From JAPOXR01 sp965214695 (lineage in GTDB: Bacteria > Pseudomonadota > Alphaproteobacteria > Rhodobacterales > Rhodobacteraceae), in the NCBI GenBank assembly GCA_965214695.1, contig OZ243967.1, positions 2,480,001 to 2,544,000 on the forward strand: 64,000 nt of DNA, in the 5' to 3' direction. The translations under genes were made by a program, and so were the position numbers. Shown here piece by piece: positions 1 through 7,801 of this stretch. Position 1 is the first letter of the stretch. Each line of letters opens with the position of its first letter. Below the pieces are notes generated by a model. It did not search any database, was not told the origin of the DNA, and saw nothing but the letters and a program-made list of their open reading frames with translations.

Positions 1-272
1 GGCGAGAGCTGGGCCAGCCCTTCGAGAATTGCGGCGACTTCTGCGTTTGCAATCCGATGATAGACGTGTCGTCCACTGCGTAGCGAAGCGGTCAAACCTG
101 CAAGTTCAAGTTGCTTGAGATGCGCGCTCGCCGTCTGCGGGCCGACATTTGCCGCGCAAGCCAGTTCCTTATTGGTGAAGGCGCGGCCATCCATCAACTC
201 GCAGAGGATGCGCGATCGGCTGGGATCTGCCAAGGCCGCACCGATAATATCTAGTCTCGGTTCGATCGTCAT
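1..272 (-). CDS. ArsR-family winged-helix regulator (partial, runs off left edge)
   Basis: The minus-strand frame is open from an ATG at 272 down to base 1, so about 90 residues are visible and the C-terminus lies outside the window. The product has the ArsR layout: a helix with LADPSRSRILCELMDGR, then the recognition helix region QTASAHLKQLELAGL, then a wing with RSGRHVYHRI. Members of this family repress their own operon and release DNA on metal binding or another signal. The visible part has a Cys at about residue 28 (ILCEL) and another at about 41 (LACAAN). It lacks the ELCVCD metal-binding box of ArsR/SmtB sensors, so the ligand cannot be named. The target gene is probably beyond the left edge. 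Confidence 0.85.
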   Translation of the reverse strand, partial: MTIEPRLDIIGAALADPSRSRILCELMDGRAFTNKELACAANVGPQTASAHLKQLELAGLTASLRSGRHVYHRIANAEVAAILEGLAQLS

Positions 273-469
273 GCTGGTCAGCCTATACACAATACCCAAA
301 CGCAGCCAGAACGAACACTTCGGCAGTGAACGAATTGAGAAACTGTCTTGAAAACCCGACCTTCGCGTAACTGTGGCGAAAACTCATGTAGAGCGTCAAT
401 CAGAAGGCAACCTGACTCCGCGGCAAGGCGGGTGTTTTCCGGATCTCTCGCCGGTTGCAAGCGCATTTT
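273..469. other. Intergenic, nothing recognised
   Basis: This roughly 200-base stretch separates the ArsR start from the truncated GNAT toxin. It could hold residual sequence of the toxin's lost C-terminal half. The frames here do not show a convincing acetyl-CoA-binding motif, so no feature is called. Confidence 0.4.
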
Positions 470-790
470 TCACCACCACCGCTCCCGCTCGGCAATCTCG
501 TGCTCGGCCAGGCTGGCCAGGAAGCGGCTGGCCGGCCAGCCCTCCTTGTCGGAGCGGGCGGCAAAATCCTTCCACTTGTCCCTCTCGAAGCTCACCGCGC
601 TCAGTGTGTAGTAGCCGACGATTTGTTCCGGCGGGCTGGCCGATGCGACGAAAACCCGTGCGACACGACGTCGGACGTCCTGGGAAGCCCGCCGGCGAAT
701 GTAGTGGTCGAGCGACGATTCCCCGCAGGAGAAAGACGCGCGGTCGTGATGCGGACCAAGCGGCTCGACCGTCAGCGACGATTCATTCAC
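470..790 (-). pseudogene. Truncated GNAT-type toxin (TacT/AtaT-like)
   Basis: The N-terminal half is a good match to the GNAT toxins that acetylate aminoacyl-tRNA: FSCGESSLDHYIRRRASQDVRR, then RVFVAS and GYYTLSAVSFERDK. The most likely start is the GTG at 790, which overlaps the end of the antitoxin by 8 bases. After residue ~70 the expected PVPAALLGRLAVD segment and the acetyl-CoA-binding Q/RxxGxG loop are missing. The reading frame instead runs through unrelated sequence and stops at 470 after about 106 residues, against about 160-175 for the family. Without the cofactor site the protein should be inactive. A frameshift or recombination near position 600 is the simplest cause. Confidence 0.7.
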
Positions 791-1067
791 CAATGAGCTT
801 TCGGTAGCGACGCGCGGCGCGCCTAAGCGCCGCATTTGGCGCGGGAGGGTCAAGAAGCGCGTCGTGGAACGCATCCCAATCCGTCGCTGGGAGCACGACC
901 CGTTCATTTGTCTCGATCACCCGCTCGGCCGCCGACACGGCGTTGTTGAGCACGAAGCGGCTGACGGTGGTTTCTTCATAGGCCGCCGCACGTTCGAGCT
1001 TCCGCTTGCTCCTGGCGTCGAGACGCATGTGAACGCGCACGTGCTTCATGTTGGCTGTTTCAGCCAT
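783..1067 (-). CDS. DUF1778-family ribbon-helix-helix antitoxin (TacA-like)
   Basis: This 94-residue protein has the DUF1778 layout: an N-terminal RHH segment (RVHMRLDARSKRKLERAAAYEETTVSRFVL), then VIETNERVVLPATDWDAFHDALLDPPAPN, the region that in this family wraps the partner GNAT toxin. It is coupled to the downstream toxin remnant by an 8-base overlap. Family members bind operator DNA as dimers, repress the operon and neutralise the toxin. The antitoxin looks full length although the toxin is truncated, so it may survive only as a DNA-binding protein. A second ATG at residue 7 is an alternative start. Confidence 0.85.
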   Translation of the reverse strand: MAETANMKHVRVHMRLDARSKRKLERAAAYEETTVSRFVLNNAVSAAERVIETNERVVLPATDWDAFHDALLDPPAPNAALRRAARRYRKLIGE

Positions 1068-1221
1068 TGCGATATCTCCCGCGCGAGTTGCCGATCAATT
1101 CGTGCAGCAAGACAACGTACATCGCAAGCACCACGGCGATCGGCACGGTGCCAAGCGTTGCCCAAAACCCAAGGGAGGCCTCGGTCCTTCCACCCGGAAT
1201 GACATGAAAATCGGCCGACAT
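1060..1221 (-). CDS. Possible small membrane protein, 53 aa
   Basis: An ATG at 1221 opens a 53-residue frame whose centre, FWATLGTVPIAVVLAMYVVLL, reads as one transmembrane helix. Its stop overlaps the antitoxin start by 8 bases, which would allow translational coupling. I recognise no family. The frame could also be chance, because no strong ribosome-binding site precedes it. Confidence is low. Confidence 0.25.
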   Translation of the reverse strand: MSADFHVIPGGRTEASLGFWATLGTVPIAVVLAMYVVLLHELIGNSRGRYRNG

Positions 1222-1623
1222 TGCCGCCGCCACATTTTGTCGGTGATATAGATGCGGAGATTGCGAACTGACCAGATGTCTGCACCCAATTGTCGGGGGA
1301 ATCGCACGCAGCGGTACTGATGTCGGACCATGATCGTGGCCGCCCGAGGCACCCGCTCTGCAGCGCAGGTCTCCCACATGATTGGTCCGCAGATCGCCCC
1401 GCGGACGGTGTTGCTCGTTCTGGCGGATCATGTCCGGGGGCAGAATTTCACATCAAGGCGGGAGGTTGGTCGGAAGTGGCTGGGGTAAGGCCCGGCGTCA
1501 TGATCTGCAAGTCCGCGGTTGGGCGCAGGAACTTGCCAAGCGGAGGTGTGGCCCCTATCACATGCAGTGAAACTTCGCCGTTGCCTGCGCAAGCAGGGCG
1601 GCATCCAGAATGAGGAGGAAATC
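1222..1623. other. Intergenic stretch upstream of the TRAP binding protein
   Basis: About 400 bases with no convincing gene on either strand. It ends in a strong Shine-Dalgarno sequence (AGGAGG at 1613-1618) serving the downstream gene. The promoter of that gene presumably lies here, but no clear -35/-10 pair stands out. Confidence 0.5.
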
Positions 1624-2661
1624 ATGACGACAAGACGGAAATTCCTGGCCGGGGCCGGCGTTGCTGCCGGGGCCGCGGCGCTGTCGGCGCCAGCCGTGCA
1701 CGCCCAGTCGAAGATCCGCTGGAGAATGCAGACCTATGCGGGTCCGGCGCTGGCCGAGCATGTCATCAAGCCGGCGATCGAGTCATTCAATCGCGTTGCC
1801 GGTGACGAGATGGAGATCGAACTGTTCTTTGCCGACCAGCTGGTTCCGACCGGCGAGTTGTTCCGGGCCATGCAGAAAGGCACGATCGATGCCGTCCAGT
1901 CCGATGACGATTCGATGGCATCGCCGACGGAAGTGACCGTGTTTGGCGGCTATTTTCCGTTTGCCAGTCGCTACTCGCTCGATGTGCCTGTGTTGTTCAA
2001 CCAGTACGGTCTCGGCGAGATCTGGGACGCGGAATATTCGAATGTCGGCGTGAAATGGCTGTCTGCCGGCGCCTGGGATCCGTGCCATTTTGCCACCAAG
2101 GATCCGATCTACAGCCTGGAGGACATGAAGGGAAAACGGGTCTTTACCTTCCCGACTGCCGGGCGGTTCCTGAGCCAGTTTGGCGTGGTGCCGGTGACAC
2201 TGCCATGGGAAGATATCGAGGTGGCCGTTCAGACCGGCGAGCTTGACGGTGTGGCATGGTCGGGGATTACCGAGGATTACACGGTCGGTTGGGCCGATGT
2301 GACCGACTATTTCCTGACCAACAACATATCGGGGGCATGGGCAGGATCCTTCTTTGCCAACATGGACAGCTACAATGCGCTTCCTGACCGGCTCAAGGAG
2401 TTGCTGAAACTGACCATGGACAGCTCACATTACTACCGACAGTGGTGGTACTGGGGCGGCGAAGCCCATCTCAGGGTGCAGGGGACGAAGATGAAACTCA
2501 CCTCGATACCCGACGAGGAATGGGCCATGGTCGAAACGGCCGCACGCGAGTTCTGGGACGAAATCGCCGCCGAGTCGGAGACCAAGGCCCGGGTGGTGCA
2601 GATCCTGAAGGATTACAATGCGGTAATGGAAAAGGCAGGTCGCCCGTACCGTTACAGCTGA
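1624..2661 (+). CDS. TRAP transporter substrate-binding protein, DctP family
   Basis: The start at 1624 is fixed by AGGAGG six bases upstream and by a Tat-type signal: TTRRKFLAGAGVAAGAA, cleaved near VHA|QSK. The 345-residue precursor is typical for DctP-type periplasmic receptors. The mature part reads RWRMQTYAGPALAEHVIKPA near its start, then a conserved GKRVF...GRFLSQFGVVPVTLPWEDIEVAVQTG region, where family members bind the carboxylate of the ligand. The protein would capture an organic acid in the periplasm and deliver it to a DctQM permease. No dctQ or dctM lies nearby, so the permease must be encoded elsewhere. The actual substrate is unknown. Confidence 0.9.
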   Translation: MTTRRKFLAGAGVAAGAAALSAPAVHAQSKIRWRMQTYAGPALAEHVIKPAIESFNRVAGDEMEIELFFADQLVPTGELFRAMQKGTIDAVQSDDDSMASPTEVTVFGGYFPFASRYSLDVPVLFNQYGLGEIWDAEYSNVGVKWLSAGAWDPCHFATKDPIYSLEDMKGKRVFTFPTAGRFLSQFGVVPVTLPWEDIEVAVQTGELDGVAWSGITEDYTVGWADVTDYFLTNNISGAWAGSFFANMDSYNALPDRLKELLKLTMDSSHYYRQWWYWGGEAHLRVQGTKMKLTSIPDEEWAMVETAAREFWDEIAAESETKARVVQILKDYNAVMEKAGRPYRYS

Positions 2662-2668
2662 TCTTGAC

Positions 2669-2694
2669 GACAGGCCCGGAGCGCCGGGCCTGTC
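2669..2694 (+). terminator. Rho-independent-type terminator after the TRAP binding protein
   Basis: A perfect 11-bp stem (GACAGGCCCGG pairing with CCGGGCCTGTC) with a 4-base loop starts eight bases after the stop codon. The U-tract is weak (ATTTCC). It isolates the gene as a single transcription unit. Confidence 0.8.
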
Positions 2695-2744
2695 ATTTCC
2701 AGTCCGGAGTTCTTGGCAGGGCATGACCGCCCCAGGGATCAGTC

Positions 2745-3120
2745 ATGGCTGACACACTGCAATGCATCTCGCCGGTTGACGGCTCGGTATATGCCGAGCG
2801 CAGCCGGCATGGCCGGCAGGCCGCTGGAGGAGAGAATTCTGCTGGTGCTGCAAGGGGTGGAAGCGGATGACGAGGCGGTGCGGCTGATGAATGACAGCGA
2901 GTTCGGTCTGACGGTATCGCTTTGGACCGGCGATCGGGAACGCGCCGCCGGCATCGGCTCACGCATCAATACCGGGACTGTCTTCATGAATCGTTGCGAC
3001 TATCTTGACCCGGCCTCGTGTTGGGCGGGGCGAAAGAGGACCGGCCCCGGCGGGGCGCTGTCGGTTATCGGCTACCAGAATCTGACCCGGTCCAAATCCT
3101 TTCACATGAAGCTGCGCTGA
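2745..3120 (+). pseudogene. Aldehyde dehydrogenase remnant with large internal deletion
   Basis: The ATG at 2745 begins a typical aldehyde dehydrogenase N-terminus (MADTLQCISPVDGSVYAER). Within about 60 bases the sequence jumps, in another frame, to the C-terminal part of the family: EADDEAVRLMNDSEFGLTVS, then INTGTVFMNRCDYLDPA and GGALSVIGYQNLTRSKSFH, ending at 3120. The NAD-binding domain, catalytic Cys and general-base Glu are all missing, which implies loss of roughly 1 kb. The product cannot be active. It sits 9 bases upstream of an iron alcohol dehydrogenase, a common functional partner, so the pair was probably a small alcohol/aldehyde oxidation operon. Confidence 0.85.
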
Positions 3121-3129
3121 GGACACGAC

Positions 3130-4281
3130 ATGATGGCCAACTGGTCATATCCGACCAATATCCGATTCGGGCCCGGCCGCATCGCCGAACTTCCGGATGC
3201 CTGCCGGGCTGCCGGCATCAACAACCCCCTGCTGGTCACCGACCGCGGGCTGGCCAGGCTTCCGGTCACGAAGACCGCACTTGACGTGCTCGAGGCTGCC
3301 GGGATGGGCAGGTCGATCTACAGCGAAGTCGATCCCAACCCGTCCGACGGCAATCTGGCAGCCGGGCTGGCCATGTTCCGGGAGGGTGGTTTTGACGGCG
3401 TTGTCGCCTTTGGCGGGGGATCGGGTATCGACCTGGGCAAGATGGTTGCATTCATGTCGGGCCAGACCCGCCCGATATGGGATTTCGAGGATATCGGCGA
3501 CTGGTGGATGCGGGCGAATGCCGATGCGATCGCACCGGTCGTTGCCGTTCCGACCACGGCAGGTACCGGCTCGGAAGTCGGACGGGCCTCGGTCATCACC
3601 AATTCCGAAACACGAACCAAGAAGATCATCTTCCACCCTCGGGTATTGCCGGCGGTGGTGATCTCTGACCCGGAACTCACCGCCGGAATGCCGGCTTCGG
3701 TCACCGCCGGCACTGGCATGGACGCGTTTGCGCATTGCCTGGAAGCCTATTGCTCGCCGAACTACCATCCGATGAGCCAGGGCATCGCCCTCGAGGGCAT
3801 GCGGCTGGTCAGGAACTGGCTGAGACCGGCCTTTCGGGATGGCAGCGACCTGGAAGCCCGGGCCCACATGATGAGTGCGGCCTCGATGGGGGCGGTGGCA
3901 TTCCAGAAGGGGCTTGGTGCCATCCACGCCCTGTCCCACCCGGTCGGTGCCCTGTTCAATACCCATCACGGCACGACGAATGCCGTCGTCATGCCGCCGG
4001 TGCTTGAATTCAACAGGATCGCGATCACCGACAGGATCGAGGCGGCAGCAGCCTATCTGGGCATCGGGGGCGGGTTCGAGGGCTTTTGCGAATTCGTGAT
4101 CGAATTGCGGTCGGAGCTGAATATCCCGGCCAATCTCGCCGAGTTGGGCGCTGACCCTGCGAGGAGCGAGGAGATGGCCAGGATGGCGATCGAGGATCCG
4201 AGCGCAAGCGGCAACCCGGTTGCATTGGATTACGACAACACTCTCGATCTCTACCGGGAGTGCTTCCAATTCTCCCGGTGA
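3130..4281 (+). CDS. Iron-containing alcohol dehydrogenase
   Basis: The 383-residue protein covers the whole family length. It has the NAD-binding motif GGGSGID (96-101), TTAGTGSE (142-149), and a complete metal set at D198, H202, H266 and H280. It should oxidise a primary alcohol or reduce an aldehyde with NAD(P) in the cytoplasm, but the substrate is not readable from sequence. A GAGGA ribosome-binding site precedes the start; the next ATG at 3133 is equally possible. Its upstream partner, an aldehyde dehydrogenase, is deleted, so aldehyde produced here would need another enzyme. Confidence 0.93.
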   Translation: MMANWSYPTNIRFGPGRIAELPDACRAAGINNPLLVTDRGLARLPVTKTALDVLEAAGMGRSIYSEVDPNPSDGNLAAGLAMFREGGFDGVVAFGGGSGIDLGKMVAFMSGQTRPIWDFEDIGDWWMRANADAIAPVVAVPTTAGTGSEVGRASVITNSETRTKKIIFHPRVLPAVVISDPELTAGMPASVTAGTGMDAFAHCLEAYCSPNYHPMSQGIALEGMRLVRNWLRPAFRDGSDLEARAHMMSAASMGAVAFQKGLGAIHALSHPVGALFNTHHGTTNAVVMPPVLEFNRIAITDRIEAAAAYLGIGGGFEGFCEFVIELRSELNIPANLAELGADPARSEEMARMAIEDPSASGNPVALDYDNTLDLYRECFQFSR

Positions 4282-4300
4282 TCCTCCCTGCAGAATGGGG

Positions 4301-4732
4301 ATGAACGCAATGTTTACCGATGCCCGTTCCATCATCGAATGCCTCGGTCTCGAGCCACATCCGGAAGGCGGCCATTTTTGCGAATCGTATCGTGCAATCT
4401 CCGATGATGGCGCCCGCGGTGCGGTCACGTCGATCTACTACTTGCTGCAGGAAGGCGAGGTATCGAGGTGGCACCGCATCGATGCCCTGGAGATCTGGCA
4501 CTTTCATGCCGGCAGTCCGCTGGCATTGCGGTTGTCTGCCGACGGCGCCGTCGTCACCGAACAGCGCCTTGGCGTGAATTCCGGGGCGCATCCGCAGGTC
4601 GTGATTCCCGCCGGCTGCTGGCAAAGCGCCCGAACCGAAGGTGCCTGGACGCTGGTCGGTTGCACGGTTGCCCCGGCCTTCGAGTTTGCCGGTTTCGAAC
4701 TTGCGCCCGAGGGCTGGGAGCCGGCCGCCTGA
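4301..4732 (+). CDS. DUF985 cupin-fold protein
   Basis: A 143-residue single-domain cupin with the DUF985 pattern: IIECLGLEPHPEGGHFCESYR, then SIYYLLQEGEVSRWHRIDALEIWHFH, and near the end VIPAGCWQSAR...WTLVGCTVAPAFEF. Histidines in WHRID and WHFH occupy the usual cupin metal positions. No reaction is established for most members. It starts 19 bases after the alcohol dehydrogenase stop, suggesting cotranscription. ATG codons at 4295, 4301 and 4310 are all possible starts; 4301 is a compromise. Confidence 0.85.
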   Translation: MNAMFTDARSIIECLGLEPHPEGGHFCESYRAISDDGARGAVTSIYYLLQEGEVSRWHRIDALEIWHFHAGSPLALRLSADGAVVTEQRLGVNSGAHPQVVIPAGCWQSARTEGAWTLVGCTVAPAFEFAGFELAPEGWEPAA

Positions 4733-4843
4733 AGTGCAGGCACCGCGGTATGCGAGGCGGTTGCCCCGCCGTCTTCATCGGTTTCGCAGGGAAGTAGTCG
4801 TGGCGCTCCGACCATCCGGCCGGATGCCGGCCCCGCGGACTGC

Positions 4844-6352
4844 CTATGCCGCGTATTCCGGGAGCATGTCCGGCAGCGGGTAGAGTTCGTTCATCGGAAC
4901 CGACTGCCCGTTTGCCATGACGATGCGCACATGGCTTCGATCCATCAGCCGTGGCCGCACCACCCCGCAGGAATGGGAGATGATCTGGACCTCGCGGATG
5001 ATGCGGTGGCAATAATTGGCGACCCGGACCGATTTTTCGCTGGGGTCGAGCCCCTTCTGCAGCCTGGGATTATGGGTGGTTATGCCGGTCGGGCAGGTAT
5101 TGCGATTGCATTTGAGCGACTGGATGCAGCCCAGGGCAAACATGAAGCCGCGGGCCGAGGTCACGAAATCGGCGCCGGTGGCAATGGCCCATCCCACCTC
5201 CGATGGCGTGACCAGCTTGCCGGAGGCAATCAGCCTGATCCTGTCCTTCATGCCAAATTTGTGCAGGACATTTGCAGTCAGCGGCAGCGATTCCTTGACC
5301 GGAAGCCCGACATTGTCCATCAGCGGCATCGGCGCCGCACCGGTTCCGCCATCGCCGCTGTCGACGGTGATGAAATCGGGGGCGCTGTCCATCCCCCGTT
5401 CATGGATCAGAGTGCAGAGTTCCTCGAGCCAGCCGAAATCACCGATCACCGCCTTGAAGCCGACCGGTTTGCCGGTCACCTCCCGGACATGGCCTATCAT
5501 GTCGAGCAGATCGGAGATGTTCTTCACTTCCCGGTGCCGGTTGGGTGATATGGAATCCTCACCCTTCGGGATGCCCCGGATAGCGGCAATTTCGGCCGTG
5601 ACCTTGTTGCCCGGCAGTATCCCTCCCTTGCCCGGTTTGGCGCCCTGGCTGAGTTTCAACTCGAACATCCTGACATTTTCATGCGCCGCTACCTCCCGCA
5701 GCCGGTGGTCACTGAGATTGCCATCCTGGTCGCGCACGCCGTATTTGGCGGTTCCGATCTGGAAGACGATGTCGCATCCGCCCTCGAGGTGATGTGCCGA
5801 CAACCCGCCTTCGCCGGTATTGTACCAGCAACCTGCAAGCCTGGCGCCCCGTGAAAGGGCCCGGACGGCCGGTGTCGACAAAGCGCCGTAGCTCATGCCG
5901 GAGATGTTGAAGAATGACGGGGCATTGTACGGAGTGCGGCACTGCTCGCCAATCAGCATCGGTACCATCTCGACGGCATCTTCGGTCAGGGTTGGAAACG
6001 GGGTATTCACGAAAATCGTCGTTCCGGCCGGTGTCAGGTTCTTGGTTGAGCCAAAGGCAACAGTATTGTCGAGCTTGCGGGATGAGCGCTCGACCCAGTC
6101 CCGTTCGGCCCGGTTGAAAGGCATCTCCTCCCGGTCGAGGGCGAAGAAATACTGGCGAAAGAACTCGCCCAGCATGGTGAAGAGGTAGCGGAACCGGCCG
6201 ATCACCGGGTAGTTGCGCCGCACGGCATCCCGGGTCTGGCTGGCATCAATGATGTAGATGACGATTGCCGCCGCCATCGCCAGGCCAACGACGAATATGA
6301 ACAATGCAGACAGGAACTGCAGGCCGCCGGCCACAAGGTTGTCTAGGAACAT
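4844..6352 (-). CDS. FMN-binding glutamate-synthase-family protein, membrane-anchored
   Basis: The 502-residue protein begins with a hydrophobic segment (about residues 10-35), predicting a membrane anchor. The rest resembles the FMN-binding synthase domain of large-subunit glutamate synthase: SGMSYGALSTPAVRALSRGA, KPGKGGILPG, TVDSGDGGTGAAP. Cysteines 409, 415 and 420 match the [3Fe-4S] cluster motif. The glutaminase domain and NADPH subunit of GltBD are absent. Such stand-alone proteins are widespread, but their reaction is not settled, so glutamate synthesis should not be assumed. The gene stands alone and converges with the cupin gene. Confidence 0.9.
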   Translation of the reverse strand: MFLDNLVAGGLQFLSALFIFVVGLAMAAAIVIYIIDASQTRDAVRRNYPVIGRFRYLFTMLGEFFRQYFFALDREEMPFNRAERDWVERSSRKLDNTVAFGSTKNLTPAGTTIFVNTPFPTLTEDAVEMVPMLIGEQCRTPYNAPSFFNISGMSYGALSTPAVRALSRGARLAGCWYNTGEGGLSAHHLEGGCDIVFQIGTAKYGVRDQDGNLSDHRLREVAAHENVRMFELKLSQGAKPGKGGILPGNKVTAEIAAIRGIPKGEDSISPNRHREVKNISDLLDMIGHVREVTGKPVGFKAVIGDFGWLEELCTLIHERGMDSAPDFITVDSGDGGTGAAPMPLMDNVGLPVKESLPLTANVLHKFGMKDRIRLIASGKLVTPSEVGWAIATGADFVTSARGFMFALGCIQSLKCNRNTCPTGITTHNPRLQKGLDPSEKSVRVANYCHRIIREVQIISHSCGVVRPRLMDRSHVRIVMANGQSVPMNELYPLPDMLPEYAA

Positions 6353-6444
6353 GGCTGTGATCCTTCTCCCGTAATCATTGATGTCGGAGCCAAAAACGCC
6401 ACTTGAGCGGATTCAAAATTTCATGCTCTGACCGAGTCTCGCGA

Positions 6445-6957
6445 TCAGCCTTGAATATGACGCGCCACGAGGAGACCTGCCAGAAAAGCATCTGCCTGAG
6501 AGGTCCCGCGAATGGCGTTCCATTTGACAAGCGCCGCATCAGCGCGCTTGTGGAAATCCAGGGCTTCTTGCCGCTGAAACCGGCGGTGGGAATCGTAATC
6601 GGCCTCATGTCGTGCCTCCTGAAGATCAACAAATGTCGCCGCAATTTCGATGAGGCCGGGCTCAAGTTGTTTATCCTGGAATGCCGGAGCAAGTTTGGCA
6701 GGAGGCTTCTTGCTGTTGACAAGGGAATCGCAAACAAACCGCATGTCGGAGTGACGAAAGGCCCTGGAGACGCATTGGCGAAGGGCGTTGCGATTTCCTT
6801 GGGAAATCAGCATGCGCGTGGCTTCATCGACCAGGAGGTGAAAAAGTGCATAGTAGGACGCAGATATGGCACGGCGCAGGCTGGCTTGTGTTGGGTGCTT
6901 CGGTTCCTTGGTAGCAAGGAGGCGAGCCTGTTTGAGAAGGTCTGCGTGGAGGCTCAA
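6445..6957 (-). CDS. HEPN-domain-like protein (gene 3 of a small operon)
   Basis: A 170-residue helical protein. The segment SLRRAISASYYALFHLLVDE (26-45) is the typical first-helix pattern of HEPN proteins. ADYDSHRRFQRQEALDFHKRAD near the C-terminus contains an R-x6-H motif (R129, H136), which in many HEPN proteins forms the RNase active site. HEPN proteins often act as toxins or abortive-infection effectors, or pair with a nucleotidyltransferase. Here the upstream partner overlaps by 4 bases (ATGA) and is not a recognisable nucleotidyltransferase. The RNase role is inferred from the motif only. Confidence 0.65.
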   Translation of the reverse strand: MSLHADLLKQARLLATKEPKHPTQASLRRAISASYYALFHLLVDEATRMLISQGNRNALRQCVSRAFRHSDMRFVCDSLVNSKKPPAKLAPAFQDKQLEPGLIEIAATFVDLQEARHEADYDSHRRFQRQEALDFHKRADAALVKWNAIRGTSQADAFLAGLLVARHIQG

Positions 6958-7385
6958 CTCTGCGCGTCCATTTCGGTTTTGGACCAGAAGCTGACATAAA
7001 CCCAGCCCGGGAAACCACTGCGTTCGCGGATTTTTTCGAATACTACATCCCTGATTTTCATGCGGGTATGAAAATCTGTTGTGTCATCTGGGAGTACAGC
7101 CCAAACCCAGATCGCGAATTCGTCCGTGGAGTCGGCGCCAGTTCGGATAATCCAGTCGGAGACGTTGACACCGGCCGGTAGTGGCAAGGAATCGAGGATT
7201 GCACGGATCCTGTCCTCATCCGATTTGCGCTCTTGTCGACGCCAAGTCCCGCCACTCACTCGCCGGCCTTGTGCGGTTGGACTGGCATACGGTTCACGAC
7301 GGCACACCCTGAAGGCTGCCCCGGTACCGCTGGGTGCAGAGGTCAGCGTAATCTCACTGATCGGTTCGTTTGCGGCCGATTGCAT
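6954..7385 (-). CDS. Protein of unknown function (gene 2 of the HEPN operon)
   Basis: The ATG at 7385 follows the upstream stop by one base and is preceded by GGGAGA, so I prefer it over an ATG further upstream. The 143-residue product has a probably disordered N-terminal third. A compact second half follows, including LDSLPLPAGVNVSDWIIRTG, DEFAIWVWAVLPDD, and FEKIRERSGFPGWVYVSFWS. I do not recognise the family. The acidic and aromatic C-terminal half could be a divergent nucleotidyltransferase-like or antitoxin-like fold, but no GS-x10-DxD motif is visible. Overlap with the HEPN gene suggests a functional pair. Confidence 0.65.
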   Translation of the reverse strand: MQSAANEPISEITLTSAPSGTGAAFRVCRREPYASPTAQGRRVSGGTWRRQERKSDEDRIRAILDSLPLPAGVNVSDWIIRTGADSTDEFAIWVWAVLPDDTTDFHTRMKIRDVVFEKIRERSGFPGWVYVSFWSKTEMDAQS

Positions 7386-7386
7386 A

Positions 7387-7668
7387 TCAACTCTCCCGTT
7401 GCCTGTCATGTGTAGCACCGCGGTCTTCTGGCAACAGGCGATCTATCAGTTTTCTCAACTCAACCAGGTCTGATGTCTTCATGGTAACCAGCGTGTGAAA
7501 CAAGACTTCACCGTCATTTAACATCTGGTCCCCGAAGTAGATTCGAGACATTGCCGGATCAACAAACATGTGAAACCTGTTTGAATAATGGGGAACCAGG
7601 TTCCCGAAATCGCTGTGATCCAATACTGTATTCTCGCCCGTGTCCTGTTCGTGGTCCATTGGTGCCAC
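7387..7668 (-). CDS. Small protein of unknown function (gene 1 of the HEPN operon)
   Basis: A 93-residue acidic N-terminus is followed by a short alpha/beta unit: HYSNRFHMFVDPAMSRIYFGDQ, then VLFHTLVTMKTSDLVELRKLIDRLLPE. The layout, beta strands followed by a C-terminal helix, resembles small DUF3467-type proteins. I cannot assign it firmly. The stop is one base before the start of gene 2, so the three genes form one transcription unit. ATG codons at 7668 and 7659 are both plausible starts. Confidence 0.6.
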   Translation of the reverse strand: MAPMDHEQDTGENTVLDHSDFGNLVPHYSNRFHMFVDPAMSRIYFGDQMLNDGEVLFHTLVTMKTSDLVELRKLIDRLLPEDRGATHDRQRES

Positions 7669-7801
7669 CGCTGGTTTGAGTATGTCCGCAATCTATCAGA
7701 CCCGGAGGTGTTGTCGAATCCGGTGTCCAGGAGAACACAGCCACGAATGGCCTGGTCAAGGAAGTCGGGATGCATCTTGCAGGGAATGTGAGGACAAGAC
7801 A

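Noticed and set aside
3145..4428. 427-residue minus-strand frame over the iron alcohol dehydrogenase
   Set aside because: Antisense to a gene with a full set of metal and NAD motifs.
6445..7668. Classic HEPN-MNT toxin-antitoxin pair
   Set aside because: The middle protein lacks the GS-x10-DxD nucleotidyltransferase motif, so the standard pair cannot be claimed.
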